Assembly (NCBI GenBank): GCA_035943635.1
Contig: DASZBX010000135.1
Span: 1 to 64,000 of the forward strand
From: DASZBX01 sp035943635
GTDB lineage: Bacteria > Actinomycetota > Actinomycetes > Streptomycetales > Catenulisporaceae
Length of the DNA: 64,000 nt
Direction: 5' to 3'
Both the position numbers and the translations under genes were made by a program. The notes under the pieces were generated by a model, which saw nothing but the letters and a program-made list of their open reading frames with translations, was not told the origin of the DNA and did not search any database. This document shows positions 1 through 8,389 of this stretch, in pieces; position 1 is the first letter of the stretch, and each line of letters opens with the position of its first letter.

Positions 1-324
1 GGTGTCCTGCGTGTCGGCGGTGGTCTCCAGATCGATCCCGTCCGCGCGGTAGCTGTTGGCCGAGCCGTTGGTCGCGGTCACGCTGTACGCGACACCCTGA
101 CCGCCGGTGTCGTAGTTGGCTGCCTGGACGGTGCCGGGCACGGCGGCCGCGGTGCCGCCGAAGGGCGTGCCGCCGGCGGCGAAGGCCGGGGCGGGCGCGG
201 CGGTCAGGGACATGGCGGTCAGGGCCGCGACCGCGAGCATTGCTCGGAACGTGGGTCGGCCGCGGCGGGGGCGCGATCTGCCGCGCGCGGGCGCGGCGAA
301 CCGCCGGAGGGGGAGAGGCCTCAT
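1..324 (-). CDS. Secreted carbohydrate-binding protein, N-terminal part (runs off the window)
   Basis: Only the first 108 codons are present. The product starts with a long, arginine-rich n-region and a hydrophobic stretch ending in an Ala-x-Ala site (…PAPAFA|AGG, about residue 50), a Sec or Tat-type signal peptide. The mature part (PFGGTAAAVPGTVQAANYD, then TGGQGVAY) resembles the start of CBM6/CBM35 modules of extracellular glycoside hydrolases, so it probably binds or degrades a polysaccharide outside the cell; the catalytic domain, if any, lies beyond the window edge. The ATG at 324 is preceded by AAGGGA. The long upstream gap carries LacI-type palindromes, which fits a sugar-induced hydrolase. 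The class is fairly sure; the enzyme family is unknown. Confidence 0.7.
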   Translation of the reverse strand, partial: MRPLPLRRFAAPARGRSRPRRGRPTFRAMLAVAALTAMSLTAAPAPAFAAGGTPFGGTAAAVPGTVQAANYDTGGQGVAYSVTATNGSANSYRADGIDLETTADTQDT

Positions 325-663
325 TGCATTCCCTTCAGTGACGTGGACGTCCGGCCCGGGCCGTGCGGGTAGGCCGGCCGGTCGGCGAGGTGCTCGGTGG
401 AGCCGACCGGCCCGGCCGGGGCCGGTGTGCGGCTGCGGACGCCCGGGGCCGGCCCGCGTCGACGCGCCCGGTTGGCGGGGCGCGGCCGGCACAGGCCGGT
501 TTCCACGGATGCTCGCAGTCCTGTGGCGGTGGTTCGGTGGTGCTGTGTGGCGGTGGTGCGGGTGGTGCGCTGCTGTGGCAGCCGAACAGCAGAATCCGGG
601 TGTATCGGTCCCTGGTAGGGCAATGCGGTGCTCTACCGGGCCGGCATCGTGGTCCTGCGGCTC

Positions 664-681
664 TCAGAGAGCGCTCTCTGA
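664..681. promoter_or_regulatory. LacI-type operator (18-bp perfect palindrome)
   Basis: TCAGAGAGCGCTCTCTGA is a perfect 18-bp palindrome centred on CG. It matches the form of actinomycete LacI-family operators such as the CebR site (TGGGAGCGCTCCCA is the known family motif). It lies about 340 bp upstream of the secreted carbohydrate-binding gene. The repressor gene is not in the window. Confidence 0.6.
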
Positions 682-770
682 TCAAGGAAGGTGCGGTAGA
701 TCCTCGCAAATCTGCTCGAAGCACTGTAGAGCGGCAGGGCAATGGGCCGAAATGCTGGATCGCCCTCGTC

Positions 771-784
771 GGAGAGCGCTCTCC
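771..784. promoter_or_regulatory. Second LacI-type operator (14-bp perfect palindrome)
   Basis: GGAGAGCGCTCTCC shares the core GAGAGCGCTCTC with the palindrome at 664-681 and is about 105 bp (ten helical turns) from it. Paired sites at that spacing suit a dimer-of-dimers or looping repressor; this is inference. Confidence 0.55.
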
Positions 785-1138
785 AACCAGAGGTGTATGG
801 CAGGAATCCAGCCGTGTCAACGTCTTCCGTGAATCCAGGGGCCCGGTCACCGCGGTGTCCGGGGCGCCGATCCGGTGATCTGCGGCGCGCGCAGGGCGGG
901 CGCAATGCCCTGGAACGTGACTGCTTCGCCTGTCCTACCAGCCCGGTTGATTTCTGCGCAGCGGGCTGTGGGGCCCGGCGGGCGCAGGTTGCGGGAAGAC
1001 GAAAGTTTTACCTGTCGGTGGGGCGCGGCAAGCCTCCGGCGGCGCCGAACGACGGCCCGGCCCGGCGCCGCCGAGCGTAACGGGGCCCTCACTGCACGGC
1101 TACCGGGCGTGATCCGGAGCTCTGCTGGGCGGGTCGGC

Positions 1139-1186
1139 GAGAAACGTTTCCGACGAACGCGGGCCGGGCCGAGAGAAACGTTCCCG
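1139..1186. promoter_or_regulatory. Tandem GAAACGTT sites, possible second LacI-family operator pair
   Basis: GAGAAACGTTTCCG (1139-1152) and GAGAAACGTTCCCG (1173-1186) are near-identical copies 34 bp apart; the first holds a perfect 10-bp palindrome, GAAACGTTTC. This core is typical of LacI-family operators. They sit between the aminotransferase stop codon and the long upstream region of the secreted protein; which gene they control is unclear. Confidence 0.4.
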
Positions 1187-1215
1187 GCCCCGCCCGTACT
1201 TTCCGTGCCCGCGGA

Positions 1216-2508
1216 TCAGCCGTTCTCGTTGTCCAGCTTCGTGTATGCGGCGAGGCGCACGCAGACGGTCAGCGCGTGCGCGAACTGTTCGACCTCGTCC
1301 AGCGGCGGGAACGACGGCGCGATCCGGATGTAGCTGTCCTGCGGATCGTCGCGGTACGGGTGGGTCGACCCGGCCGGGGTGACGTTGATCCCCGCCTCCG
1401 CGCACAGCCGCACGACCTCGCGGGCGCAGCCGTCGGGCACCCGCAGCGTGATGAAGTACCCGCCCTTCGGCGTGGTCCAACTGGCCAGGCCGGTGCCCTC
1501 GAACTCGCGGCGGAACGTGTCGAACACGGCCTCGAACTTCGGCGCGAGGATCCGCCGGTGGGCCTGCATGTGGGCGCGCAGCCCGTCCGCGTCGCGCAGG
1601 AACCGGGCGTGGCGCAGCTGGTTGAGCTTGTCCGGCCCGATCGAGCGCTTGCTGACGTACCCGCGCATCCACTCCAGGTTCGCCGGCGAGGAACCGAGGA
1701 ACGCCACGCCCGCCCCGGCGTGGGTGATCTTGGAGGTCGAGCCGAAGACGAACACCCGATCAGCATGCCCGGCCTGCGCGCAGGCGCCGAGGATGTCGCC
1801 GAGGCCGGTCTCCTGGTCGGTCAGGTGGTGCACGGCGTACGCGTCGTCCCAGAACACGCGGAAGTCCGGCGCCGCGGCGGGCATCGCGGCGAGCCGGCGG
1901 ACCGTGTCCTCGCTGTAGCAGGTGCCGTCGGGGTTGCTGTAGCGCGGAACGCACCAGATGCCCTTGATCGCCGGGTCGGTGGCCGCGAGCTCCTCGACCA
2001 CGTCCATGTCGGGGCCCTGGTCGGTCAGCGGGACCGGGATCAGTTCGATCCCGAGCCGCTCGCACAGGTCGAAGTGCCGGTCGTAGCCGGGGACCGGGCA
2101 CAGGAACGCGACCCGCGGCTCGTCGGCCCAGCGCCGCCAGGAGCCGGGCAGGTCGCCGAGCAGCGCGTACACCAGGCAGTCGTGCATCAGTTCCAGGCTG
2201 GAGTTGCCGGCCGCGACCAGCTGCGCGGCCGGGACGTTCAGCGCCGGCGCGAAGATCTCCCGCAGTTCGGGCAGCCCGTACGGGTCCCCGCCGTAGTTGC
2301 GGCAGTCGGTCCCGTCGGCGGCGGTGTACTGGTCCGGGGACAGCTGGAGCATCGGGGCGGCGAGGTCGAGCTGCGCCGCGGAGGGCTTGCCGCGGGTCAG
2401 ATCGAGGTGCAGGCCCCGGGCCTTGAGCGCCGCGTACTCGGTGCGGGCCAGGCTGAGTGCGTCGGCGGGGGACAGGGGCGGGGCCGGGGCCTGGGGTGGT
2501 GTCGACAT
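1216..2508 (-). CDS. Aspartate aminotransferase, AspB type (PLP-dependent)
   Basis: A 430-residue fold-type I aminotransferase of the family containing corynebacterial AspB (the Asp_aminotransf family, once annotated as MocR/GntR-linked). It should transfer the amino group of aspartate or a similar amino acid to 2-oxoglutarate in the cytoplasm. Visible features are the family N-terminus LDLTRGKPS, the substrate/cofactor loop NYGGDPYG, PRYSNPDG, the PLP-phosphate aspartate in FWDDAYAVHH, and the Schiff-base lysine in GSTSKITHAG near residue 259. The length is normal. A TAAAGT hexamer ends 6 nt before the ATG and there is no Shine-Dalgarno, so the mRNA is probably leaderless. The gene stands alone, separated from the Dap operon by a 690-bp gap, and is likely housekeeping. 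Confidence 0.88.
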   Translation of the reverse strand: MSTPPQAPAPPLSPADALSLARTEYAALKARGLHLDLTRGKPSAAQLDLAAPMLQLSPDQYTAADGTDCRNYGGDPYGLPELREIFAPALNVPAAQLVAAGNSSLELMHDCLVYALLGDLPGSWRRWADEPRVAFLCPVPGYDRHFDLCERLGIELIPVPLTDQGPDMDVVEELAATDPAIKGIWCVPRYSNPDGTCYSEDTVRRLAAMPAAAPDFRVFWDDAYAVHHLTDQETGLGDILGACAQAGHADRVFVFGSTSKITHAGAGVAFLGSSPANLEWMRGYVSKRSIGPDKLNQLRHARFLRDADGLRAHMQAHRRILAPKFEAVFDTFRREFEGTGLASWTTPKGGYFITLRVPDGCAREVVRLCAEAGINVTPAGSTHPYRDDPQDSYIRIAPSFPPLDEVEQFAHALTVCVRLAAYTKLDNENG

Positions 2509-3198
2509 GGCCCTACTTTATTGGCGTCGGCTCTTGTCTTGCTCGGCTTTTGTGGTGCTCGCGGGGCCGGAAACCGTTCCCATGCCTCAGGGTGGGCCCT
2601 ACGCGTGGACGGTGGCCGAGGGTCCGTCCGCGTCCTGTGTCATGCGCAATAGTCCCAGCGCGCCCAGGCAGGTGCTACTCAGTTACGGCGCCGCTCATGT
2701 TGCGCGGACTCGGTCGCCGCTCCCGAAGCCGTCGTGGCCGAGAGTGAACTGTGTCGCAACATTCGGAAACACCCCTCCGACCGCTCTCCACAGCCTCCGA
2801 CGCCCCCGCGACCGCCCCCGGCGCCGAAATCACAGCTCACGCAAGCAGTCCCGCGGCCACAATCCGCGCGGCGACAATCCGTCGGTGCCAGAACAATTGC
2901 TCGATTACGCGCGTATTTCCATCTCCACGCGCTCTCCCGGCGCTCCGGAAACCCGCCAAGCACGTAAGAGTTCGCAGGTCACGCCGCCTATCCCCGGCAC
3001 TCGGCAAAATCCGCATCCATTCATGACAGAGATCTGAGCATTCGGCTTGATCAAAGCAGCGCCCGTAGTGCATGATTGGGAATCAGGGCTGATGCTCAAC
3101 GGGGACAAGGGGGTGGATCACCTGCGTATTCACACACGACAGACCAATGCTGAGGTCTGTTCGGGGAATGCTCGTCCGCTGGGGACTTGGGGGTTCGC
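2509..3198. other. Divergent intergenic region between aminotransferase and Dap operon
   Basis: This stretch of 690 bases has no supported protein gene apart from a possible leader peptide at its right end. Base composition is less GC-biased between about 2730 and 3080 than in the flanking genes. It holds the leaderless aminotransferase promoter at its left end and the Dap operon promoter at 3047-3076. Confidence 0.5.
3047..3076 (+). promoter_or_regulatory. Promoter of the Dap operon
   Basis: TTGATC (3047-3052), an 18-bp spacer and CATGAT (3071-3076) form a reasonable housekeeping-sigma promoter. Transcription from about 3083 would give a leader of roughly 115 nt before the sbnA-like gene, long enough to hold the short frame at 3092-3202. 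Confidence 0.45.
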
Positions 3199-3202
3199 AT
3201 GA
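3092..3202 (+). CDS. Possible 36-residue leader peptide coupled to the sbnA-like gene
   Basis: A short frame starts at ATG 3092 (CAGGG 4 nt upstream), begins MLNGDKGVDHLRIHTRQT and ends with TGA at 3200-3202, overlapping the ATG of the sbnA-like gene in an ATGA junction. The same junction type links sbnA to sbnB and sbnB to the FAD gene. It could be a translated upstream frame that couples or regulates translation, or a chance frame. It is not the known Streptomyces cysteine-type leader peptide, and no known family is recognised. Confidence 0.35.
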   Translation: MLNGDKGVDHLRIHTRQTNAEVCSGNARPLGTWGFA

Positions 3203-4164
3203 TATATCAGAGTGTGTCAGACATCGTTCTCGACGATGTGTTTCTCCGTCTTGACGGATTTCTCGCACAGGGCGAATTGCTGCTGAAGATCGAGGGGCTC
3301 AACCCCGCGGGCTCGATCAAGCTCAAGCCCGCGGTCGCGCTGATCGAGGAGGCGGAGGCCAGCGGGGCGCTCAAGCCCGGCGGCCGGGTGATCGAGTCCT
3401 CGTCCGGGAACCTGGGCATCGCGCTCAGCGCGGTCTGCGCCAGCCGCGGCTACTCGTTCACCTGCGTGGCCGATCCGAACACCTCGGTGCGCAGCATCGC
3501 CCTGATCCGGGCGCTCGGCGCGCAGGTGGTGGTGGTCGACCGGCGCGACGTGAACGGCGGGTTCCTGCAGTCGCGGATCGACTACGTGCACGGCCGCCTG
3601 GCCGCGGACCCGTCGCTGGTCTGGCCGAATCAGTACGCGAATCCGTCGAATCCGCGGGCGCACTACCTGCAGACCGCGGCGGCGATCGCGAAGCAGATCA
3701 GTGCGGTCGACTACCTGTTCGTCGGCGCCGGCACGACCGGCACGCTGATGGGCGTGGCCGACTACTTCCGGGAGCACTCCCCGGACACGAAGATCATCGC
3801 GGTGGACACGGAGGGGTCGGTCACCTTCGGCCACCCGCCGGGCCCGCGGCACATCCCGGGCCTGGGCACCAGCCGCCGGCCCGAGATCTTCCGGTCCGGC
3901 CTGGCCGACGAGGTGGTGATGGTGCCCGAACGCGACGCGGTGATGATGTGCCGGCGGCTGGCCACCGGCTGGGGGTTCGCCGCCGGCGGTTCCACCGGAT
4001 CCGTGCTGGCCGCGGCGGTCGGCATGCAGGGGCGTTTGTCCCGGCACTCGCGCGCGGTGGCGATCAGCCCGGACACCGCGGAACGGTATCTGGACACTGT
4101 TTACGACGACGCCTGGGTACTGGAACGCTATGGACCGGCCGCCCTGGAGGCCGCCGCCTCATGA
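3199..4164 (+). CDS. sbnA: SbnA-like PLP enzyme, N-(2-amino-2-carboxyethyl)-L-glutamate synthase
   Basis: A 321-residue fold-type II PLP enzyme of the cysteine synthase family, closest in pattern to SbnA. In the known pathway SbnA joins O-phospho-L-serine and L-glutamate to give ACEGA, the precursor of L-2,3-diaminopropionate. Visible motifs are the Schiff-base lysine region NPAGSIKLKPA (lysine near residue 41), the substrate loop SSGNLGIALS, and the PLP-phosphate loop GAGTTGTLMG. The ATG at 3199 is chosen over an in-frame TTG 12 nt upstream because GGGGG lies just before it. It overlaps the next gene, sbnB, by ATGA, and this sbnA-sbnB pairing is the main argument against plain cysteine synthase. 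Confidence in Dap formation is high; the end product is unknown. Confidence 0.88.
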   Translation: MIYQSVSDIVLDDVFLRLDGFLAQGELLLKIEGLNPAGSIKLKPAVALIEEAEASGALKPGGRVIESSSGNLGIALSAVCASRGYSFTCVADPNTSVRSIALIRALGAQVVVVDRRDVNGGFLQSRIDYVHGRLAADPSLVWPNQYANPSNPRAHYLQTAAAIAKQISAVDYLFVGAGTTGTLMGVADYFREHSPDTKIIAVDTEGSVTFGHPPGPRHIPGLGTSRRPEIFRSGLADEVVMVPERDAVMMCRRLATGWGFAAGGSTGSVLAAAVGMQGRLSRHSRAVAISPDTAERYLDTVYDDAWVLERYGPAALEAAAS

Positions 4165-5234
4165 CGAACGCCCCATCCGCTCCCGCCGCGTCGACGCCGC
4201 CGGCCGAGAAGAAGAAGGAACCCATGTTCGAATTCAGTGTGGTCACCGGCACCGCGGCCCGGGACATCATCGGCCGCAACCGGCCGCAGATCGTCGAAGA
4301 GGTCAAGCGGACCTACCTGGTGCACGAGGCCGGCGACTCGGTCAACCCGGACAGCTACTTCCTGCGTTTCCCGCAGAAGCCGGACAGCCGGATCATCGCG
4401 CTGCCGGCCTACCTCGGCGGCGAGCACAACGTCGCCGGGATCAAGTGGATCAGCAGCTTCCCGGCCAACATCGAGGACGGCATCCCGCGCGCCTCGGCCG
4501 CCCTGCTGCTCAACGACTTCGCCACCGGCTACCCCTTCGCCGTGCTGGAGGCCTCGCAGATCAGCGCGGCCCGCACCGCCGCCTCGGCGGTTCTGGCAGC
4601 CGAGACCCTGGTCGGGCGCAAGTCCGCCGCCCGGCTGCTGGTGGTCGGCGCCGGGATCATCGCCCGCAACATCCTGGAGTTCTTCGCCGCGCAGGAGTGG
4701 ACGATCGGCGAGATCGTCGTGCACGACCGCGAGGAGAAGTACGCCCAGGCCCTCGCGGACCACGCCACCGGCGCCGGCTTCCAGGCCTCGACCACGGCCG
4801 ACCTGCTCCCGGCGGTGCAGAGCGCTGATCTGGTCGTGCTGGCCACCACCGCGGCCGCGCCGTACATCGTGGACCCGGAGGCGTTCCACGCCGGCCAGGT
4901 GATCCTGAACATCTCGCTGCGCGACATCGGGCCGGAACTGATCGTCGAGTCCTACAACGTCCTGGACGACGTCGACCACTGCATGAAGGCCAGCACCTCC
5001 CCGCACCTGGCCGAGCAGAAGTACGGCAACCGCGACTTCGTCACCGGCACGATCGCCCAGGTGATCAACGGCGGCGTCTCGGTCGGCCGGGACAAGCCGG
5101 TCATCTTCTCGCCGTTCGGCCTGGGCATCCTGGACCTCGCGGTCGGCGCCCTGGTCTACCGGATCGCGCAGGAGTCCGGCCAGGCGGTCGAGATCGAGGA
5201 CTTCTTCGGCGAGACCCGGCGGTGGGGCGGATGA
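4161..5234 (+). CDS. sbnB: SbnB-like N-(2-amino-2-carboxyethyl)-L-glutamate dehydrogenase
   Basis: A member of the ornithine cyclodeaminase/mu-crystallin family (357 residues). Known SbnB oxidises ACEGA with NAD+ to release 2-oxoglutarate and L-2,3-diaminopropionate. The Rossmann motif VVGAGIIARNILEF follows an N-terminal half with the family pattern (ALPAYLGGEHNVAGIKWISSFP; SAARTAASAVLAAETLV). The start at 4161 overlaps the sbnA stop (ATGA), but ATG 4224 (MFEFSVVTG) has a far better ribosome site (GAAGAAGGAACCC) and fits the usual N-terminus; the first 21 residues (MTNAPSAP…) are low-complexity. Either start may be right. It overlaps the next gene by ATGA. With sbnA it makes Dap for this operon. 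Confidence 0.87.
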   Translation: MTNAPSAPAASTPPAEKKKEPMFEFSVVTGTAARDIIGRNRPQIVEEVKRTYLVHEAGDSVNPDSYFLRFPQKPDSRIIALPAYLGGEHNVAGIKWISSFPANIEDGIPRASAALLLNDFATGYPFAVLEASQISAARTAASAVLAAETLVGRKSAARLLVVGAGIIARNILEFFAAQEWTIGEIVVHDREEKYAQALADHATGAGFQASTTADLLPAVQSADLVVLATTAAAPYIVDPEAFHAGQVILNISLRDIGPELIVESYNVLDDVDHCMKASTSPHLAEQKYGNRDFVTGTIAQVINGGVSVGRDKPVIFSPFGLGILDLAVGALVYRIAQESGQAVEIEDFFGETRRWGG

Positions 5235-7177
5235 CGGCCGGACCCCGGCATGCCCGCCCCGCGCCGGCATCGGTCGGCGGCGTCTGCGTCATCGGCCTGG
5301 GCTCGCGCGGACTGGCCGTCCTGGAACGGATCCTGACCCTCGCCGCCCGCCCGGAGCGGGCGGCGGGGCCGCTGGTCGTGGACGTGGTCGACCCGGTCGG
5401 CCGCGGCAGCGGCCAGCACGCGCCGACCCAGCCGGACTACCTGCTGCTGAACACGATCTGCGCCGAGGTCGACCAGTTCCCCGCAGACACGATCGCCGTG
5501 GACCGGTCGGTGGACGAGCCCACAGACCTCTACTCCTGGGTGACTCGCAGGGGCCTGCGACTGGCCGAGGACCGGGTGACGCTCGGCAGCGCCGGCCGCG
5601 AGGTGCGGCCGGACGACTACCTGCCGCGCCGCATCCTGGGCGAGTACCTCGCCTGGTGCCTGGACCTGCTGCTGGCCAAGGCCCCGGACCACGTGCAGGT
5701 CCGCATCCACAAGGCGAACGCGGTCGAGATCACCACGGACGACGACGGGCAGCGCACCGTCGGCCTGGACGACGGCACCCGCGTTCCGGCGGACAACATC
5801 TTCCTGACCGTCGGGCACGTCCCGGGCCCGCGCGCCACCGGCTCGCCCCGGGAGGAGCGGGTGATCGCAGAGCCCTACCCGCTGCCCGCGCAGTTGGAAC
5901 GGGTCCGGGCCGGGCAGACCGTGGCCATCTCCGGCACCGGCCTGTCCGCGATGGATGTGTTGGCCAGCCTCACGATCGGCCGCGGCGGACGCCACACCGT
6001 CGACGCCGACGGGACGCCCCGGTACCTGCCCAGCGGCGAGGAACCCAGCATCCTGTTGTACTCGCGCACCGGGCTGCCGTTCCGGGCCAGGCCGCAGGCC
6101 AACCGGACCAGTCGGTATCAGGCCCTTGTGTTCACGGTCGACGGCGTGCAGCGGTTGCGCCGCGAGACGGACCGCTGTGCCCAGCTGAATCTGCATGCTG
6201 ACGTGCTGCCCCTGCTGTACTCGGAGATGCGAATAGCCTTCCACCGGCGCTGCGCCTCCCTGTCCGGCGGCCCCGCGGCCGAACAGGCCATGACCGCCCG
6301 GCTGGCCGACGCGGCCCGGGCCGGTGGACTGGCCGCCGACCTCCAGCAGCTGGACGCGCAACACGCGGACCGCTTCGGCGTCCTCGACCCGGCCGAACTG
6401 CTCTTCCCGCAGCTGCCGGAGTTCGACGACGCCGCCGGATACCAGGTCTGGTACCGCGCCGCCCTGGCCGCCGACCTGGCCGAGGCCCGGCTCGGACTGG
6501 CCGCCAGCCCGATCAAATCAGCCCTCGAAGTCCTGCGGGACCAGCGCGAGGTGCTGCGCCGCGCGGTCGACTTCACCGGCCTGGACGACAAGTCCCACGG
6601 CGAGTTCTACGGCTCCTTCACCGCGCGCCTGAACCGCCTGGTCACCGGCCCGCAACTGGACCGGCACCAGGACCTGCTGGCGCTGGTCGACGCGGGCGTG
6701 GTCGCCGTCCCCTTCGGCCCGGAACCGCAGACCGTCTGGGACGAGCAGACCAATCAGTGGACCATCGGTTCCACCCGGCTGACCGTGGCGCACAGTCACC
6801 CGGTCGACTGGATCTGCCAGGCGCACGCCGGACCCGGCGACATCGCCCGCACCGCCAACCCGATCCTGAACCAGCTGCGCGAGAGCGGCCGGATCCGCCG
6901 GCACCGCCCGCAGGTGCCGGAGGGCTGCGGCGTGGACGTCACGCCCGCCCAGCATCCGATCGCCGCCGACGGAACTGCGGACGAGCGGATGTGGGTACTG
7001 GGTCCACTGTGCGAGGGAGCGACGTTCTACAACCACTACGTCCCATCGCCCGGCACCCCGAACCGGGCCCTGGACGACGCGCACCGCTGCGTCGCCGACC
7101 TGCTCGGGACGGCCCGCCCGGACGCCGGGCCGGCGCCCCGGCAGAGCCCTGACCACCTTGTCACGCCCACACCCTGA
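5231..7177 (+). CDS. Large FAD/NAD(P)-binding oxidoreductase of the Dap operon
   Basis: A 648-residue protein with an N-terminal dinucleotide-binding motif (VCVIGLGSRGLAVLERIL, about residues 17-34) and a second GxGxxxxD-type motif (VAISGTGLSAMDVLASL, near residue 235), the layout of FAD-NAD(P)-binding proteins of the NAD_binding_9 family. It also has the segment YLPRRILGEYLAW common in these proteins. Their reactions are mostly unknown; oxidation or N-hydroxylation of a Dap-derived amine would fit the context, but this is inference. The start ATG 5231 overlaps the sbnB stop; an in-frame GTG at 5222 is less likely. The next gene follows after 15 nt. Confidence 0.75.
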   Translation: MTAGPRHARPAPASVGGVCVIGLGSRGLAVLERILTLAARPERAAGPLVVDVVDPVGRGSGQHAPTQPDYLLLNTICAEVDQFPADTIAVDRSVDEPTDLYSWVTRRGLRLAEDRVTLGSAGREVRPDDYLPRRILGEYLAWCLDLLLAKAPDHVQVRIHKANAVEITTDDDGQRTVGLDDGTRVPADNIFLTVGHVPGPRATGSPREERVIAEPYPLPAQLERVRAGQTVAISGTGLSAMDVLASLTIGRGGRHTVDADGTPRYLPSGEEPSILLYSRTGLPFRARPQANRTSRYQALVFTVDGVQRLRRETDRCAQLNLHADVLPLLYSEMRIAFHRRCASLSGGPAAEQAMTARLADAARAGGLAADLQQLDAQHADRFGVLDPAELLFPQLPEFDDAAGYQVWYRAALAADLAEARLGLAASPIKSALEVLRDQREVLRRAVDFTGLDDKSHGEFYGSFTARLNRLVTGPQLDRHQDLLALVDAGVVAVPFGPEPQTVWDEQTNQWTIGSTRLTVAHSHPVDWICQAHAGPGDIARTANPILNQLRESGRIRRHRPQVPEGCGVDVTPAQHPIAADGTADERMWVLGPLCEGATFYNHYVPSPGTPNRALDDAHRCVADLLGTARPDAGPAPRQSPDHLVTPTP

Positions 7178-7192
7178 ACGCGAAAGAGTGCC

Positions 7193-8389
7193 ATGACCAG
7201 CAGTGTTTTCAGTACCTGGACGAAGAGCTACCAGCCCGAGACCCAGGCGGCCCAGGGCAACGGGTGGCGCGACCCGGTCACCGGGGCGGTCCCGGCGTCC
7301 ATCAGCCTGGGCACCACCTTCGCGCGCGACGGCGAGTACCGGACCCCGGCCGGCTACGCGTACCTGCGCGACCAGGGCAACCCCGGCTACGAGCAGGTCG
7401 AGGGCATCATCGCCGGCCTGGAGGGCGGGACCGAGTCCCTGGTGTTCTCCTCCGGCATGGCCGCGGCCACCGCCGTGTTCCAGGCCCTGCCGGCCGGCTC
7501 GCGGGTCGTCGTCCCGCAGACCATGTACTTCGGCCTGACCAAGTGGCTGCTGGAGTTCGGCCCGCAGAACAGCCTGGAGGTCGTCCGGGTGCCCACCGGC
7601 GACACCGCCGCGCTCGCCGCCGCGGTGGCCGCCGCCCCGACCGCGCTGGTGTGGGTGGAGACGCCCGCGAACCCGGTCTGGACGGTCACCGACGTTGCGG
7701 CCTGCGCGGCCATCGCGCACGAGGCCGGCGCGCTGCTGGCCGTGGACAACACCGTCCCGACCCCGGTGCACACCCGGCCGTTCGAGTTCGGCGCCGACCT
7801 GATCATGCACTCCGGGACGAAGTACCTCAACGGCCACAACGACGTCGTGGCCGGCTTCCTGGTCACCGCCGGCCCGGCCGACGAGGTCCGCGCGCAGCTG
7901 TGGGAGCGGATCAAGCTGCACCGCAAGCTGACCGGCCCGGTGCTCGGCCCGCTGGAGGCGTACCTGCTCACCCGCGGCCTGAAGACCCTGTTCCCGCGGA
8001 TGCGGCAGATTTCGGCCAGCGCGCTCGCCGTCGCCGAGCACTTCGCCGAGCACCCGCTGATCAGCCGGGTCGCCTACCCGGGCCTGGCCGGCGACCCGGG
8101 CCACGAGGTGGCCGCCCGGCAGATGACCGGCGGCTTCAGCGGCATGCTGTCGCTGCACGTGGCCGGGGAGTGGCAGCGTTCGCTGCGCACGGCGCAGTTC
8201 TGCGAGCTGTTCTTCCGGGCCACCTCGCTCGGCGGCACCGAGAGCCTGATCGAGCACCGCTACACCTTCGAAGGCCCGGACAGCACCTGCCCCAAGGACA
8301 TGCTGCGCCTGTCCATCGGCCTGGAGCACCCGGACGACCTGATCGCCGACCTCGAGCAGGCGCTCAAGCGCGCGGCGGAGACCGCCTGA
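7193..8389 (+). CDS. Cys/Met-metabolism PLP enzyme (cystathionine gamma-synthase fold)
   Basis: A 398-residue fold-type I PLP enzyme of the Cys/Met metabolism family (cystathionine gamma-synthase, gamma-lyase, O-acetylhomoserine sulfhydrylase). It has the family pattern YLRDQGNPGYEQVEGIIAGL, SSGMAAATAVF, a cofactor-binding aspartate in LAVDNTVPTP and the Schiff-base lysine in MHSGTKYLNGHND near residue 210, followed by SLGGTESLIEHR. In this operon it probably does a beta- or gamma-replacement or elimination on a Dap-related amino acid rather than methionine synthesis; the substrate is not predictable. It is preceded by AAGAG and shares the TGATG junction with the transporter gene. Confidence 0.82.
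   Translation: MTSSVFSTWTKSYQPETQAAQGNGWRDPVTGAVPASISLGTTFARDGEYRTPAGYAYLRDQGNPGYEQVEGIIAGLEGGTESLVFSSGMAAATAVFQALPAGSRVVVPQTMYFGLTKWLLEFGPQNSLEVVRVPTGDTAALAAAVAAAPTALVWVETPANPVWTVTDVAACAAIAHEAGALLAVDNTVPTPVHTRPFEFGADLIMHSGTKYLNGHNDVVAGFLVTAGPADEVRAQLWERIKLHRKLTGPVLGPLEAYLLTRGLKTLFPRMRQISASALAVAEHFAEHPLISRVAYPGLAGDPGHEVAARQMTGGFSGMLSLHVAGEWQRSLRTAQFCELFFRATSLGGTESLIEHRYTFEGPDSTCPKDMLRLSIGLEHPDDLIADLEQALKRAAETA

Larger units (their letters stand above)
325..1215. other. Non-coding upstream region of the secreted protein
   Basis: This 891-base stretch holds no convincing gene: the open frames on both strands lack coding bias and start signals. It lies between the 5' end of the secreted carbohydrate-binding gene and the 3' end of the aminotransferase gene, both on the minus strand, so it is the control region of the former. 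It contains two AGCGCT-centred palindromes and two GAAACGTT-centred sites, listed separately. Confidence 0.6.

Noticed and set aside
116..1080. Several overlapping open frames in the first kilobase (both strands)
   Set aside because: They overlap operators and one another, have no homology pattern, and the signal peptide of the secreted protein is clear in only one frame.
1276..2652. 458-codon plus-strand frame opposite the aminotransferase
   Set aside because: Antisense shadow; the minus strand has PLP-enzyme motifs over its whole length.
3077..3198. Possible riboswitch in the Dap operon leader
   Set aside because: No conserved riboswitch core or strong terminator hairpin was seen; only the short frame is notable.
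6518..8329. 603-codon minus-strand frame opposite the Dap operon
   Set aside because: Antisense shadow of the FAD and PLP enzyme genes, low-complexity product without motifs or a start signal.
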